DNA of 64,000 bases, taken from contig NZ_CP141058.1 in assembly GCF_034661175.1 (NCBI RefSeq), positions 310,001-374,000 of the forward strand, written 5' to 3'. Positions 48,533 through 58,165 of the stretch are shown here, one piece after another; the first letter of the stretch is position 1, and the number at the start of each line of letters is the position of its first letter. This stretch comes from Nocardioides renjunii (lineage in GTDB: Bacteria; Actinomycetota; Actinomycetes; Propionibacteriales; Nocardioidaceae). The position numbers were made by a program, and so were the translations under genes. The notes under the pieces are model-generated. The model ran no database searches. It was given only the letters and a program-made list of their open reading frames with translations, and had not been told where the DNA came from.

Positions 48533-50878
48533 GCCCCCGGTCCGCGCGGACGGCTCACCCCCGAGGAGAGCGTCGAGCAGGACGATCGCGCCCGCCTTGT
48601 CGAGGGGGTTGTTCTGGTTGCCGCACTTGGGCGACTGGATGCACGAGGGACACCCGCTGACGCACTCACAGCTCGCGATGGCCTCGCGGGTCGCGGCCAG
48701 CCAGGCGGGCGCGGTGCGGAAGCCGCGCTCGGAGAAGCCCGCCCCGCCCGGGTGCCCGTCGTAGACGAAGACCGTCAGCACACCCGTGTCGGCGTGCCGG
48801 GCCGTCGAGACGCCACCGATGTCCCAGCGGTCGCACGTCGCGAAGAGGGGGAGGAGGCCGATCGAGCAGTGCTCGGCGGCGTGCGCCGCACCCGGGACGT
48901 CCGAGGTCGCCAGCCCCGCCTCGGCGACCACGTCGTCGGGCACGGTCCACCAGATCGCGGTGGTGCGCAGCGTCCGCTCGGGCAGGTCGAGCGGCTCCTC
49001 TGCGAGCACCTCGCCGCCGGGCTGGCGCCGCTTGAGGAACGAGACGACCTGGTGGGAGACGTCGACCTCGCCCAGCGACAGCTCGCACCCGCCCCACGAC
49101 TGCCGCTCGTGGGTCGCGACGATGCCGATGTCGGTCGTCTCCCGCGCCGTCGTGCTGTAGGCCGGCTCGTCTCGCCGCATGACCGCGACGTGGTGCTCGA
49201 GGTCGAGGTCCTCGACCAACCAGGTCTCGCCCTGGTGGACGTAGACCGCACCGGGGTGGGCCTGGTTGTGCGCCCCGCCGGCGTCGACGGTGCCGACGAC
49301 GCGTCCCGTGTCCGCCTCGACCAGCTGGACCGGCGCGCCGCCGGCGGAGCGGATGTCGGCGAGGTCGGCCGCCCGGCTGCGGTCGGTCCAGAACCAGCCG
49401 CGCGGGCGTCGCCTCAGGAGCCCGAGCTCGGTCAGCCGGTCCACCACCTCGCGGGCCGTGGCCCCGAAGAGCGGCAGGTCGGCCTCGGTGAGCGGTGACT
49501 CCTGGGCCGCGGCGCAGAGGTGCGGGCCCATCACGTGCGGGTTGGACGGGTCGAACACCGACGCCTCGACCGGTGCGCCGATCAGCGTCTCCGGGTGCGT
49601 GACGAGGTAGGTGTCGAGCGGGTCGTCCTTCGCGACCAGCACGCCGAGCGCGTCCTGCGCGCCGCGGCCGGCGCGGCCGACCTGCTGCCAGAAGGCCGCG
49701 CGGGTCCCCGGGAAGCCGGCGATGAGGACGGCGTCGAGCCCACTGATGTCGATGCCCAGCTCGAGCGCGTTGGTCGCCGCCAGCCCGACGAGGTCCCCGC
49801 GACGCAGCGCCGCCTCGAGGGCGCGCCGCTCCTCGGGCAGGTAGCCGCCCCGGTAGGCCGCGATCCGGCTCGGGAGGGAGGGGTCGACCTCCTCGAGGAG
49901 CTCGGCCGCCGTCAGCGCGACCTGCTCCGCGCCGCGGCGCGAGCGGATGAAGGCGAGGGTGCGCACGTCCTCGGCGACCAGGTCGGCCAGCAGGTCGGCG
50001 ACCTCGGAGGAGGCGGCACGGCGCACGGGCGCGCCGTTCTCGCCGGCGTGCGAGGTGAACGGCGGCTCCCACAGCAGGAGCGACACCCGGCCGCGCGGCG
50101 AGTCGTCCCGGGTCAGCGCCACGACGTCGAGACCGGTCAGCCGCGACGCCGTGACCTCGGGCTCGGCGACCGTCGCGGAGGCGAGCACGAACGTCGGGTG
50201 GGCGCCGTACATCGCGCACACCCGCCGCAGCCGCCGCAGCACGTGCGAGACGTGCGCGCCGAAGACCCCGCGGTAGTGGTGGCACTCGTCGACGACGACG
50301 TACTGCAGCGACCCCAGGAACCTCGACCACCGGTGGTGCGACGGCAGCAGCGACCGGTGCAGCATGTCGGGGTTGGTGAGGACGTACTCCCCGAAGTCGC
50401 GCGTCCAGTCGCGCTCCTCGCGCGAGCTGTCGCCGTCGTGCGCGGCCAGGCGTACGTCGAGGCGCAGCGACGCCAGCCCGGCGAGCTGGTCGTGGGCCAG
50501 CGCCTTCGTCGGCGCGAGGTAGAGCACCGACGCCCCGCGCTCGCCGCGGACGCCGCGGGAGGAGCGGATGGCCGAGAGCGCGGGGACCTGGTAGGCCAGC
50601 GACTTCCCCGACGCCGTCCCGGTCGCGACGATCACGTGGTCGCCGGCGTGGGCGGCGTCCGCCGCGACCACCTGGTGGCGCCACGGTCGCGCCACGCCCT
50701 GGGCTGCGAACGCACCGCGTACGTCGTCCGGCACCCACCCCGGCCAGTCCTCGTGGACGGCCTCGCGGGCAGGCAGCACCTCGAGGTGCTGGAGGCGGTC
50801 CTCGCGCCCCGGGACACCCGTCAGCCGACGGATCAGCGCCTCGACCGGGGGCAGCGCGCGGGACGGGGAGTCACTCAC
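48530..50878 (-). CDS. DEAD/DEAH-box helicase with DUF1998 domain (MrfA/Hrq1-like)
   Basis: 782-residue superfamily II helicase. N-terminal Q-like region, Walker [14 protein letters not shown], motif [10 protein letters not shown], motif III LASATV, then RecA-like domain 2 with [17 protein letters not shown] and QQVGRAGR. The C-terminal DUF1998 zinc-binding domain keeps four cysteines in [16 protein letters not shown]. The architecture is that of MrfA/YprA and Hrq1-like repair helicases (known for mitomycin C lesion repair). Equivalent of Rv3649 by neighbours. Divergent from the bldG-like gene. Confidence 0.92.
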   Translation of the reverse strand: MSDSPSRALPPVEALIRRLTGVPGREDRLQHLEVLPAREAVHEDWPGWVPDDVRGAFAAQGVARPWRHQVVAADAAHAGDHVIVATGTASGKSLAYQVPALSAIRSSRGVRGERGASVLYLAPTKALAHDQLAGLASLRLDVRLAAHDGDSSREERDWTRDFGEYVLTNPDMLHRSLLPSHHRWSRFLGSLQYVVVDECHHYRGVFGAHVSHVLRRLRRVCAMYGAHPTFVLASATVAEPEVTASRLTGLDVVALTRDDSPRGRVSLLLWEPPFTSHAGENGAPVRRAASSEVADLLADLVAEDVRTLAFIRSRRGAEQVALTAAELLEEVDPSLPSRIAAYRGGYLPEERRALEAALRRGDLVGLAATNALELGIDISGLDAVLIAGFPGTRAAFWQQVGRAGRGAQDALGVLVAKDDPLDTYLVTHPETLIGAPVEASVFDPSNPHVMGPHLCAAAQESPLTEADLPLFGATAREVVDRLTELGLLRRRPRGWFWTDRSRAADLADIRSAGGAPVQLVEADTGRVVGTVDAGGAHNQAHPGAVYVHQGETWLVEDLDLEHHVAVMRRDEPAYSTTARETTDIGIVATHERQSWGGCELSLGEVDVSHQVVSFLKRRQPGGEVLAEEPLDLPERTLRTTAIWWTVPDDVVAEAGLATSDVPGAAHAAEHCSIGLLPLFATCDRWDIGGVSTARHADTGVLTVFVYDGHPGGAGFSERGFRTAPAWLAATREAIASCECVSGCPSCIQSPKCGNQNNPLDKAGAIVLLDALLGGEPSARTGG

Positions 50879-51039
50879 CTCGGCAGTCTCGCAAAGGGCG
50901 GGGACGGTGGAACTGTGAGGGACTCCTGCGCAACGGTTGGGACTCGTGGTTTGATACCACCCGAAACGTTGACAGGGGCACGCAGGGTGTCCCGCAAGCG
51001 CACTGTCCGAACAGCACTTTCGGGGACCGGGGAGCAGTC

Positions 51040-51375
51040 GTGGATCTCACCCTTGCGACACGCGAGGTGGACGGGCGCGCCATCGTCGCCGTCGGCGGGG
51101 AGATCGATGTCTACACCGCGCCCAAGCTGCGCGACTGCATCACCGACCTGGTCAGCAAGGGCTCCTACGACATCGTCGTCGACCTCGAGGCCGTCGAGTT
51201 CCTCGACTCCACCGGCCTCGGCGTGCTGGTCGGGGGCCTCAAGAAGGTCCGCGCCCACGACGGTTCCCTCGACCTGGTCTGCACCCAGGAGCGCCTGCTC
51301 AAGATCTTCCGGATCACCGGCCTGGCCAAGGTGTTCGTGATCCACGACTCCGTCGGTCTGGCCCCCGGCGCCTGA
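51040..51375 (+). CDS. bldG: Anti-sigma factor antagonist (STAS), BldG-like
   Basis: 111-residue STAS-domain protein. The phosphorylation-site loop [21 protein letters not shown] has the conserved Ser, and [20 protein letters not shown] closely recalls Streptomyces BldG. It would bind and release an anti-sigma factor in partner-switching. The helicase-bldG-hppA order is as in Streptomyces, but the anti-sigma gene that follows bldG there is not present. Start GTG 51040. Confidence 0.88.
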   Translation: MDLTLATREVDGRAIVAVGGEIDVYTAPKLRDCITDLVSKGSYDIVVDLEAVEFLDSTGLGVLVGGLKKVRAHDGSLDLVCTQERLLKIFRITGLAKVFVIHDSVGLAPGA

Positions 51376-51520
51376 GCGCTCCACGCGACCCGTCCGCCGA
51401 GCCCGACTGCCCGGCGAGCTCGTCGACCGGCTCGACCGACCGTCCGAGGTCGTGCCCACCTGTGTCCACACATGCCCACCCCTTGCGGTGGGCCCCGGTG
51501 TGGCGTGGGTCACCCTGCCC

Positions 51521-51548
51521 CGTGATGCGGATCACGTCTGCGTAGACT
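51521..51548 (+). promoter_or_regulatory. hppA promoter with Crp/GlxR-type site
   Basis: CGTGA-TGCGGA-TCACG (51521-51536) matches GTGA-N6-TCAC. It lies 7 bp upstream of a TAGACT -10 hexamer (51543-51548), so the site overlaps the -35 position. The rest of the 215-bp gap holds nothing else recognisable. Confidence 0.6.
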
Positions 51549-51590
51549 CCGGCGCGTTCATGGATCAATTCCAGTCCTAGGAGGACGCGC

Positions 51591-53888
<2,298 letters not shown>

Positions 53889-53908
53889 CCGCAGCCGCAC
53901 GTCGTCGC

Positions 53909-53944
53909 GACGGCCCGTCACTCCTCCGGGGGTGGCGGGCCGTC
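53909..53944. terminator. Strong bidirectional hairpin between hppA and phosphotransferase
   Basis: GACGGCCCG (53909-53917) / CGGGCCGTC (53936-53944), extended by inner pairs to about 16 bp with two G-T pairs. Confidence 0.85.
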
Positions 53945-53985
53945 GTCGTCCCGGCGGGTCGTCCCGGCAGGTCGTGCCGGCCCGG

Positions 53986-54879
53986 TCAGTGCTCGTCGAA
54001 GTGCGGACGGGTCAGCTCGTAGGTGAGGCCGCCGAGCGCCGTGTGGTCGTCGGCGCCACCGAGGTGCGGGCCCTGCATCCACCGGGCGAAGGACCAGACC
54101 TCGGACAGCCGCCACTCGAGGTCGAAGAGCCGCACCATCTCCGGGTCGTGGTCGACGGCGCGGCCCTCGTGGACCAGCGTGGCGAGGTCGCGCTCGCGCG
54201 GGGCCAGGAGGAGCGACTCCCAGTCCAGCAGCCACGTCCGGCCGCGGGCGAGCCACTGGTTGTGCACACCGGGCTCGCCGTGCGTGACGACGTACGTCGC
54301 CGGGTCGGCCAGCGCGACCAGGCGTGCGTGCTCGCGCGACCAGGCGCCCACCTGGGTCAGGTGGTCGACCACCAGCTCCCGGGCGGCCGGGCCGAGCGGC
54401 CCCTCCCACGGCTGCTGCAGCAGGGCCCGCAGCCGTCCCGGCAGGTCCGCGTCGACCTCGCTCGCCCAAGCGCGCGCCGTCCGGGGAGGCGGCGTCGCGT
54501 GCAGCTCGGCGAGCATCCCGGGCAGCTCGGCGACGGACGTCTCGGGACGCTCCCCGGGGAGCCACCGGGCGACGCTGGCCGTGCGGGCGCCCACCGGCAG
54601 TGTCACGTCGCCGTCGAGCGTCGGCAGCGACGGCCACACGAAGTCGAGGCCCAACGCGGCCGCGCTCGCGTAGGCCGCCTCCAGCGTCGCCCGCGTGTGG
54701 CGGGGGAGGTCGGGGTCGAGGGTGGCGAAGTAGGCGGGCTCACCCGCGGCGTCGACGCGCCAGTGGTGCGCGCCCCACCCGACGGGCAGGTGCTCCACGG
54801 CGTCGGCCTCCGGCGCCCAGTGGCGTCGTACGGCCTCGAGCACCTCGGCGTCCGTGAGGTCGTCCGGTGGCTCCAGCAC
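53986..54879 (-). CDS. Aminoglycoside phosphotransferase-family kinase-like protein
   Basis: 297-residue APH-fold protein. The catalytic loop reads VVTHGEPGVHNQW (His-Gly-Glu in place of the usual His-Gly-Asp), and LLDWESLLLAPRERDLA supplies the metal-binding Asp. The nucleotide-binding N-lobe (HLPVGWGAHHWRVDAAGEPAYFATLDP) is degenerate. Substrate unknown; resistance cannot be inferred. GTG 54879 was preferred to ATG 54954, which would include a palindromic intergenic region. Confidence 0.75.
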   Translation of the reverse strand: MLEPPDDLTDAEVLEAVRRHWAPEADAVEHLPVGWGAHHWRVDAAGEPAYFATLDPDLPRHTRATLEAAYASAAALGLDFVWPSLPTLDGDVTLPVGARTASVARWLPGERPETSVAELPGMLAELHATPPPRTARAWASEVDADLPGRLRALLQQPWEGPLGPAARELVVDHLTQVGAWSREHARLVALADPATYVVTHGEPGVHNQWLARGRTWLLDWESLLLAPRERDLATLVHEGRAVDHDPEMVRLFDLEWRLSEVWSFARWMQGPHLGGADDHTALGGLTYELTRPHFDEH

Positions 54880-54897
54880 CCGGTGATGGTGCCACGA

Positions 54898-54939
54898 CGT
54901 GTGACGGAGCGGTCGCCGGAGCGACCACCTCGTCACACG
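54898..54939. promoter_or_regulatory. Nested palindrome in the divergent promoter region
   Basis: CGTGTGACG (54898-54906) pairs with CGTCACACG (54931-54939), and inside it GGTCGC pairs with GCGACC around a CGGA loop, with symmetrical 4-nt spacers. It lies between start codons 54879 (minus) and 54978 (plus). Confidence 0.65.
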
Positions 54940-54977
54940 CTGTGCCGGCGGCACCCGGGGCCTGCGAGGCTGGGTCC

Positions 54978-56474
54978 ATGCACTCGGACCTCGACTTCAC
55001 CGGCCCGCTGCGCGACGCGCTCGTCTCCGCCGACTTCACCTACGACCGCGTCGCCGAGGCGCTCGGCGAGGAGGCGCACCGGGCGCTCGGCCGCAACGAG
55101 ACCCTGCCCGCGCTGCGGCGTACGACGTCGGGCGGGCCGCTCGACACGCTCGTGCGGCTGTTCCTGCTGCAGACCCCGGTGCCCCACGACGACGCCGAGC
55201 GGGCGCTGCCCGGGCTGGTCGACCGGCTCTGCAACGCGGGGCTGCTCGAGCAGAGCGTCAGCGAGGTGGCCGCCCGTACGGACTGCCGGCCCTACGCCAC
55301 CTCCGAGACGGGAGAGGACCGCGACCTCTGGGTCGTCTCCGACCTGACACCGGGCCTCGACGGCGCCCCGGTCGCCGTGGGCCCTGACCACGTGCTCGGC
55401 ATCTCGAGCGCCTCGACCAGCCTGGCGCAGCTCACCATGCGCGAGCCGGTCAGCTCCGCCCTCGACCTCGGCACCGGCTGCGGAGTGCAGGCGCTGCACC
55501 TCGCCGCGCACGCGGGCTCCGTGGTCGCGACCGACGTCAACGCCCGCGCCCTGTGGATGACCCGGCTCAACGCCGCGCTCAACGGCGTCGAGGTCGACGT
55601 GCGCGACGGGTCGTTCTTCGAGCCCGTGCGGGGCGAGCGGTTCGACCTGATCGCCACGAACCCGCCGTTCGTGATCTCCCCGGCCACGGGGCAGCGGCTG
55701 GTCTACCGCGACTCCGGCCTGCCGGGCGACCGGGTCGTGGAGGACATCGTCCGCACGGGCCCGGAGCACCTCACCGACGGCGGCTGGCTGCAGGTGCTCG
55801 CCAACTGGTCGATCGTCGACGGCCGTCCCTGGGACGAGCGGCTCGGCTCGTGGCTCCGCGACGACTGCGACGCGCTGGTCGTGCAGCGCGAGACGCTCGA
55901 CCCGTCGGCCTACGTCGAGCTGTGGCTCAAGGACTCCGGCCACCACGGCGGCCCGGACTACGCCCGGCGCTACGACACCTGGCTGTCGTGGCTGGAGGAG
56001 GCCGGCATCCGCCGGATCGGCTTCGGCTGGATCAACGTCCGTCTCGGCGACGGAGCGGGGTCCGGGGGAGGCCGGCACGAGCTGATCGAGTGGCCCTACG
56101 ACGTCGAGCAGCCGATCGGCCCGGCGGTCCACGCCTGGGGCGAGGCCGCGTCAGCGCTCCGCGGCCTCACCGACGACGAGCTGCTGGGCCGTACGCTCCG
56201 CGCCCGCGAGGACGTGCAGCAGGAGACCGTCGGCCGGCCGGGCGCCGAGGACCCGGAGGCCATCGTGCTGCGCCAGCAGCGGGGGTTCCGCCGCGCGCGC
56301 ACAGCCGACACGGTCGAGGCCGCGTTCCTCGGCGCGTGCGACGGTGACCTCACCGTCGGCCGGCTGCTGGGCGCCCTCGGCACCCTGCTGGAGCGCGACG
56401 AGGCCGACCTGCGCGCGGCATACCTCCCCGCGGTCCGGGAGCTGGTCGCGGAGGGCTTCCTGGGGGTGGGCTGA
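54978..56474 (+). CDS. N5-glutamine/N6-adenine-type methyltransferase (HemK/RlmF-like)
   Basis: 498-residue protein. An N-terminal helical domain (about 1-140) precedes a Rossmann methyltransferase with SALDLGTGCGVQALHLAAH (motif I), VVATDVNARAL, and DLIATNPPFVISP (NPPF motif IV of N-methyltransferases). A winged C-terminal part (LTVGRLLGALGTLLERDEADL) completes it. Actinobacterial proteins of this size are usually called DUF7059/methyltransferase; target is rRNA, protein or DNA. ATG 54978. Confidence 0.85.
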   Translation: MHSDLDFTGPLRDALVSADFTYDRVAEALGEEAHRALGRNETLPALRRTTSGGPLDTLVRLFLLQTPVPHDDAERALPGLVDRLCNAGLLEQSVSEVAARTDCRPYATSETGEDRDLWVVSDLTPGLDGAPVAVGPDHVLGISSASTSLAQLTMREPVSSALDLGTGCGVQALHLAAHAGSVVATDVNARALWMTRLNAALNGVEVDVRDGSFFEPVRGERFDLIATNPPFVISPATGQRLVYRDSGLPGDRVVEDIVRTGPEHLTDGGWLQVLANWSIVDGRPWDERLGSWLRDDCDALVVQRETLDPSAYVELWLKDSGHHGGPDYARRYDTWLSWLEEAGIRRIGFGWINVRLGDGAGSGGGRHELIEWPYDVEQPIGPAVHAWGEAASALRGLTDDELLGRTLRAREDVQQETVGRPGAEDPEAIVLRQQRGFRRARTADTVEAAFLGACDGDLTVGRLLGALGTLLERDEADLRAAYLPAVRELVAEGFLGVG

Positions 56475-56522
56475 CGCTTGGTTCGGGGGGATGCGGCGGA
56501 GGGCATCGGGTACTAGCGCCGC

Positions 56523-57650
56523 ATGACGACACCCAGGATGGCCCCCCTGTCAGCGCTGCGCCCGGCCGCGGACGTCTACGGCGACGTCGTCACGGCGTAC
56601 GTCGACGTCAGCCGCACCAACGAGAACGCAGCCCAGGAGATCGAGGTGCGCGCCGACAACCTGCGCCGTGAGCTGCTCGGCGCCGGGGCCGACGAGGCGG
56701 CCGTGGAGGCCGTCGCCGCGCGCGTCGTCGAGCAGACGGGTCACGGCGGCGAGACCTTCCGCGTGGTCGCGGCGAGTGGCGGCGAGCTGGTGACCGACAT
56801 GGTGCTCGCCAGCGCGGTGCCCGCCCAGCAGCACCAGGGCCCGATCGCCCACCTGCTGGAGCTGGCCCGCGCCCAGGCCGACGACGTGCGCTACGCGCTC
56901 GTCCGGGTGGACCGCTCGGGCGCGGACATCACGGTGGCCGGCACCGTCAGCCCCGTGCAGCGGGAGATGACGAGCGAGGGCGACCACGACGAGCTGACCA
57001 AGGTGAAGGTCGGTGGCTGGTCCCAGCGTCGATACCAGATGCGGGTCGAGGACTCGATCGAGCGCAACGCCGAGACGGTGGCCAAGGACCTCGACCGCCT
57101 CGCCGGCAACGAGCGGATCGACCTCGTGCTGATCACCGGCGACCCCACCAGCGTCGCCAGCGTCCGGGACCAGGTGGGCACGCGGGTCGCCGAGCGCCTC
57201 GAGGCCCTCGAGCACGGCAGCCGCGCCGAGGGCGCCTCCGACGACCTCCTCGACGAGGAGGTGGAGGCCGCGATCCAGCGCTACCGCAGCGGGCGCATCG
57301 ACGGCGTGCTCGACCGCCTCGGCGGCGGAGCCAAGGCGGTCGGCGTCGCCGAGACCGTCGAGGCGCTGCGGCGCGGCGAGGTGGAGACGCTCGTGCTGCT
57401 CCAGGGTGCCCTCGAAGACCGCGAGGCCTACGTCGGCCCCGAGCCGCTCCTGCTCGGCCACACGCCGGACGAGCTGACCGCGTTCGGCGTCGAGGACCCG
57501 GCGCCCACCCGCCTGGACGAGGCGATGGTGCGCGCCGCCATCGGCCAGGACGCCGACCTCCTGCCTCTGTACGCTCCGGTCAGCCTGCTGCCCGACGGCG
57601 TCGGCGCCGTGCTGCGCTTCGACACCCGGCCGGACCAGTCCGCCTCGTGA
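56523..57650 (+). CDS. Vms1/Ankzf1 (baeRF-like) family protein
   Basis: 375-residue soluble protein of the bacterial eRF1-like family. Core residues VGGWSQRRYQMRVEDSIERNAETVAKDL contain the GWSQ-type loop equal to the GGQ/GSQ catalytic loop of Vms1-type peptidyl-tRNA hydrolases, followed by LVLITGDP and AVGVAETVEALRRGEVETLVL. Actinobacterial members (Rv2629-like) are suspected ribosome-rescue or stress proteins. The Gln of the loop is kept. ATG 56523. Next to DUF3140. Confidence 0.75.
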   Translation: MTTPRMAPLSALRPAADVYGDVVTAYVDVSRTNENAAQEIEVRADNLRRELLGAGADEAAVEAVAARVVEQTGHGGETFRVVAASGGELVTDMVLASAVPAQQHQGPIAHLLELARAQADDVRYALVRVDRSGADITVAGTVSPVQREMTSEGDHDELTKVKVGGWSQRRYQMRVEDSIERNAETVAKDLDRLAGNERIDLVLITGDPTSVASVRDQVGTRVAERLEALEHGSRAEGASDDLLDEEVEAAIQRYRSGRIDGVLDRLGGGAKAVGVAETVEALRRGEVETLVLLQGALEDREAYVGPEPLLLGHTPDELTAFGVEDPAPTRLDEAMVRAAIGQDADLLPLYAPVSLLPDGVGAVLRFDTRPDQSAS

Positions 57651-57701
57651 GCCGCCGACGGCCCGCACCCGACCACCCCACGATCGACGAAGGAGCCACC
57701 C

Positions 57702-58052
57702 ATGGCTGAGAGCCACGTGAGCGACGACCTCTGGCAGGAGTTCCACACCGTGGTCAACATGACCTCCCGCGAGCTGTCCGACTGGCTGCGCGTCGAGGCG
57801 ACCGGTGAGGGCGGTGAGCTGATCGAGCCCGACAGCGTGCTGCCCGAGCACGAGGTCGGCAACCAGGTGCTCGCCATCCTCGGCAAGCGCCGCACCGACC
57901 TGACCCCCGACGACGTCGACACCATGGAGCAGGTCGTCGCGCAGGTCCGCACGATCCGCGGCGACGAGCCCGAGCCCGAGGCGTACGACGACGACCTGCG
58001 GCGGATGCTGATGTCGTTCGGACACGACCCGCTCAAGCCCGCGGGGGCCTGA
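57702..58052 (+). CDS. DUF3140 family protein
   Basis: 116-residue acidic soluble protein (FHTVVNMTSRELSDWLRVEA, then LAILGKRRTDLTPDDVDTMEQVVAQVRTI, DDLRRMLMSFGHDPLK). DUF3140 members are called DNA-binding in some genomes without strong evidence. AAGGAGCCACCC precedes ATG 57702. Often near stress genes in actinobacteria; no function can be assigned. Confidence 0.8.
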   Translation: MAESHVSDDLWQEFHTVVNMTSRELSDWLRVEATGEGGELIEPDSVLPEHEVGNQVLAILGKRRTDLTPDDVDTMEQVVAQVRTIRGDEPEPEAYDDDLRRMLMSFGHDPLKPAGA

Positions 58053-58165
58053 CCCGGCGCTCCCTCACCTGTGCCTGTGGACGCCGCGGGGTGGTGATCT
58101 CGGGATGTGGCGCTACCGTTGCGGCGCTGAGCAACACGAGGCAGCAACAGAGGGAGCAATCAGAA

